Positions 7,260 to 7,322 of a DNA stretch of 7,322 nucleotides are shown here, piece after piece. Numbering within the stretch: position 1 is the first letter of the stretch; every line of letters starts with the position of its first letter. This stretch comes from Paenibacillus sp. (GTDB taxonomy: Bacteria > Bacillota > Bacilli > Paenibacillales > Paenibacillaceae). Location: assembly GCA_029256665.1 (NCBI GenBank), contig JAQSXN010000186.1:1-7322 (forward strand), written 5' to 3'. The notes beneath the pieces were generated by a model. That model searched no databases. It was not told where the DNA came from and was given only the letters and a program-made list of their open reading frames with translations. The translations under genes were made by a program, and so were the position numbers.

Positions 7260-7322
7260 TTAATTCGCTACGATATTCACGAGCTTGCCTTTGACCGCGA
7301 TCACCTTGCGTACGGTTTTGCC
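7260..7322 (-). CDS. leuS: Leucyl-tRNA synthetase, last 20 residues
   Basis: Twenty codons and a TAA enter from the right edge; the protein ends GKTVRKVIAVKGKLVNIVAN. This matches the conserved C-terminal tail of bacterial LeuRS (VRKVIVV-GKLVNIV type), the cytoplasmic enzyme that charges tRNA-Leu. The tail belongs to the C-terminal domain that contacts the tRNA. Only 42 nt separate its stop from that of the convergent comER. Confidence 0.85.
   Translation of the reverse strand, partial: GKTVRKVIAVKGKLVNIVAN

Overview
The window looks like chromosomal DNA of a Gram-positive, moderately GC-rich member of the Firmicutes. Paenibacillaceae (Paenibacillus or Cohnella type) is my best guess, from protein resemblance, strong AGGAGG-type ribosome binding sites, GTG and TTG starts, and the gene set. 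It holds the late-competence comE locus, flanked by the end of a leucyl-tRNA synthetase gene and the start of an ECF sigma factor gene. No insertion sequence, phage gene, tRNA, rRNA or CRISPR array was seen.

Layout from right to left, the direction in which most genes are read: the last 20 codons of leuS (minus); comER (plus, convergent with leuS and divergent from comEA); comEA (minus); a metY-type O-acetylhomoserine sulfhydrylase (minus); comEB, dCMP deaminase (minus); a very strong minus-strand terminator; an apparently non-coding stretch of about 350 bases; comEC (minus); an ECF sigma promoter; and the first 102 codons of an ECF sigma factor (minus) that runs off the left edge.

ComEA is the membrane-anchored DNA receptor and ComEC the polytopic channel that brings single-stranded DNA into the cell. 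ComEB and ComER travel with them in Bacillus but look like metabolic enzymes (dCMP deaminase and a pyrroline-5-carboxylate reductase relative). In Bacillus subtilis comEA, comEB and comEC are consecutive. Here metY sits between comEA and comEB, and a 20-bp terminator stem with an 8-U tract lies between comEB and comEC. The receptor and channel genes are therefore probably not on one simple transcript.

Points worth a second look: the split comE locus; a ComEA without a recognisable SLBB domain, carrying a Gly/Asn/Ser/Glu-rich linker instead; a possible small RNA of about 145 nt, or an attenuated leader, between comEB and comEC; a well-formed ECF promoter of the type -35 TGCAAC, 17 nt, CGTC before the sigma gene, with its -35 inside a perfect 16-bp palindrome; and a nested hairpin that contains the comER stop codon. 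I see no wholly unknown protein system; the novelty is in gene order, domain architecture and regulatory DNA.
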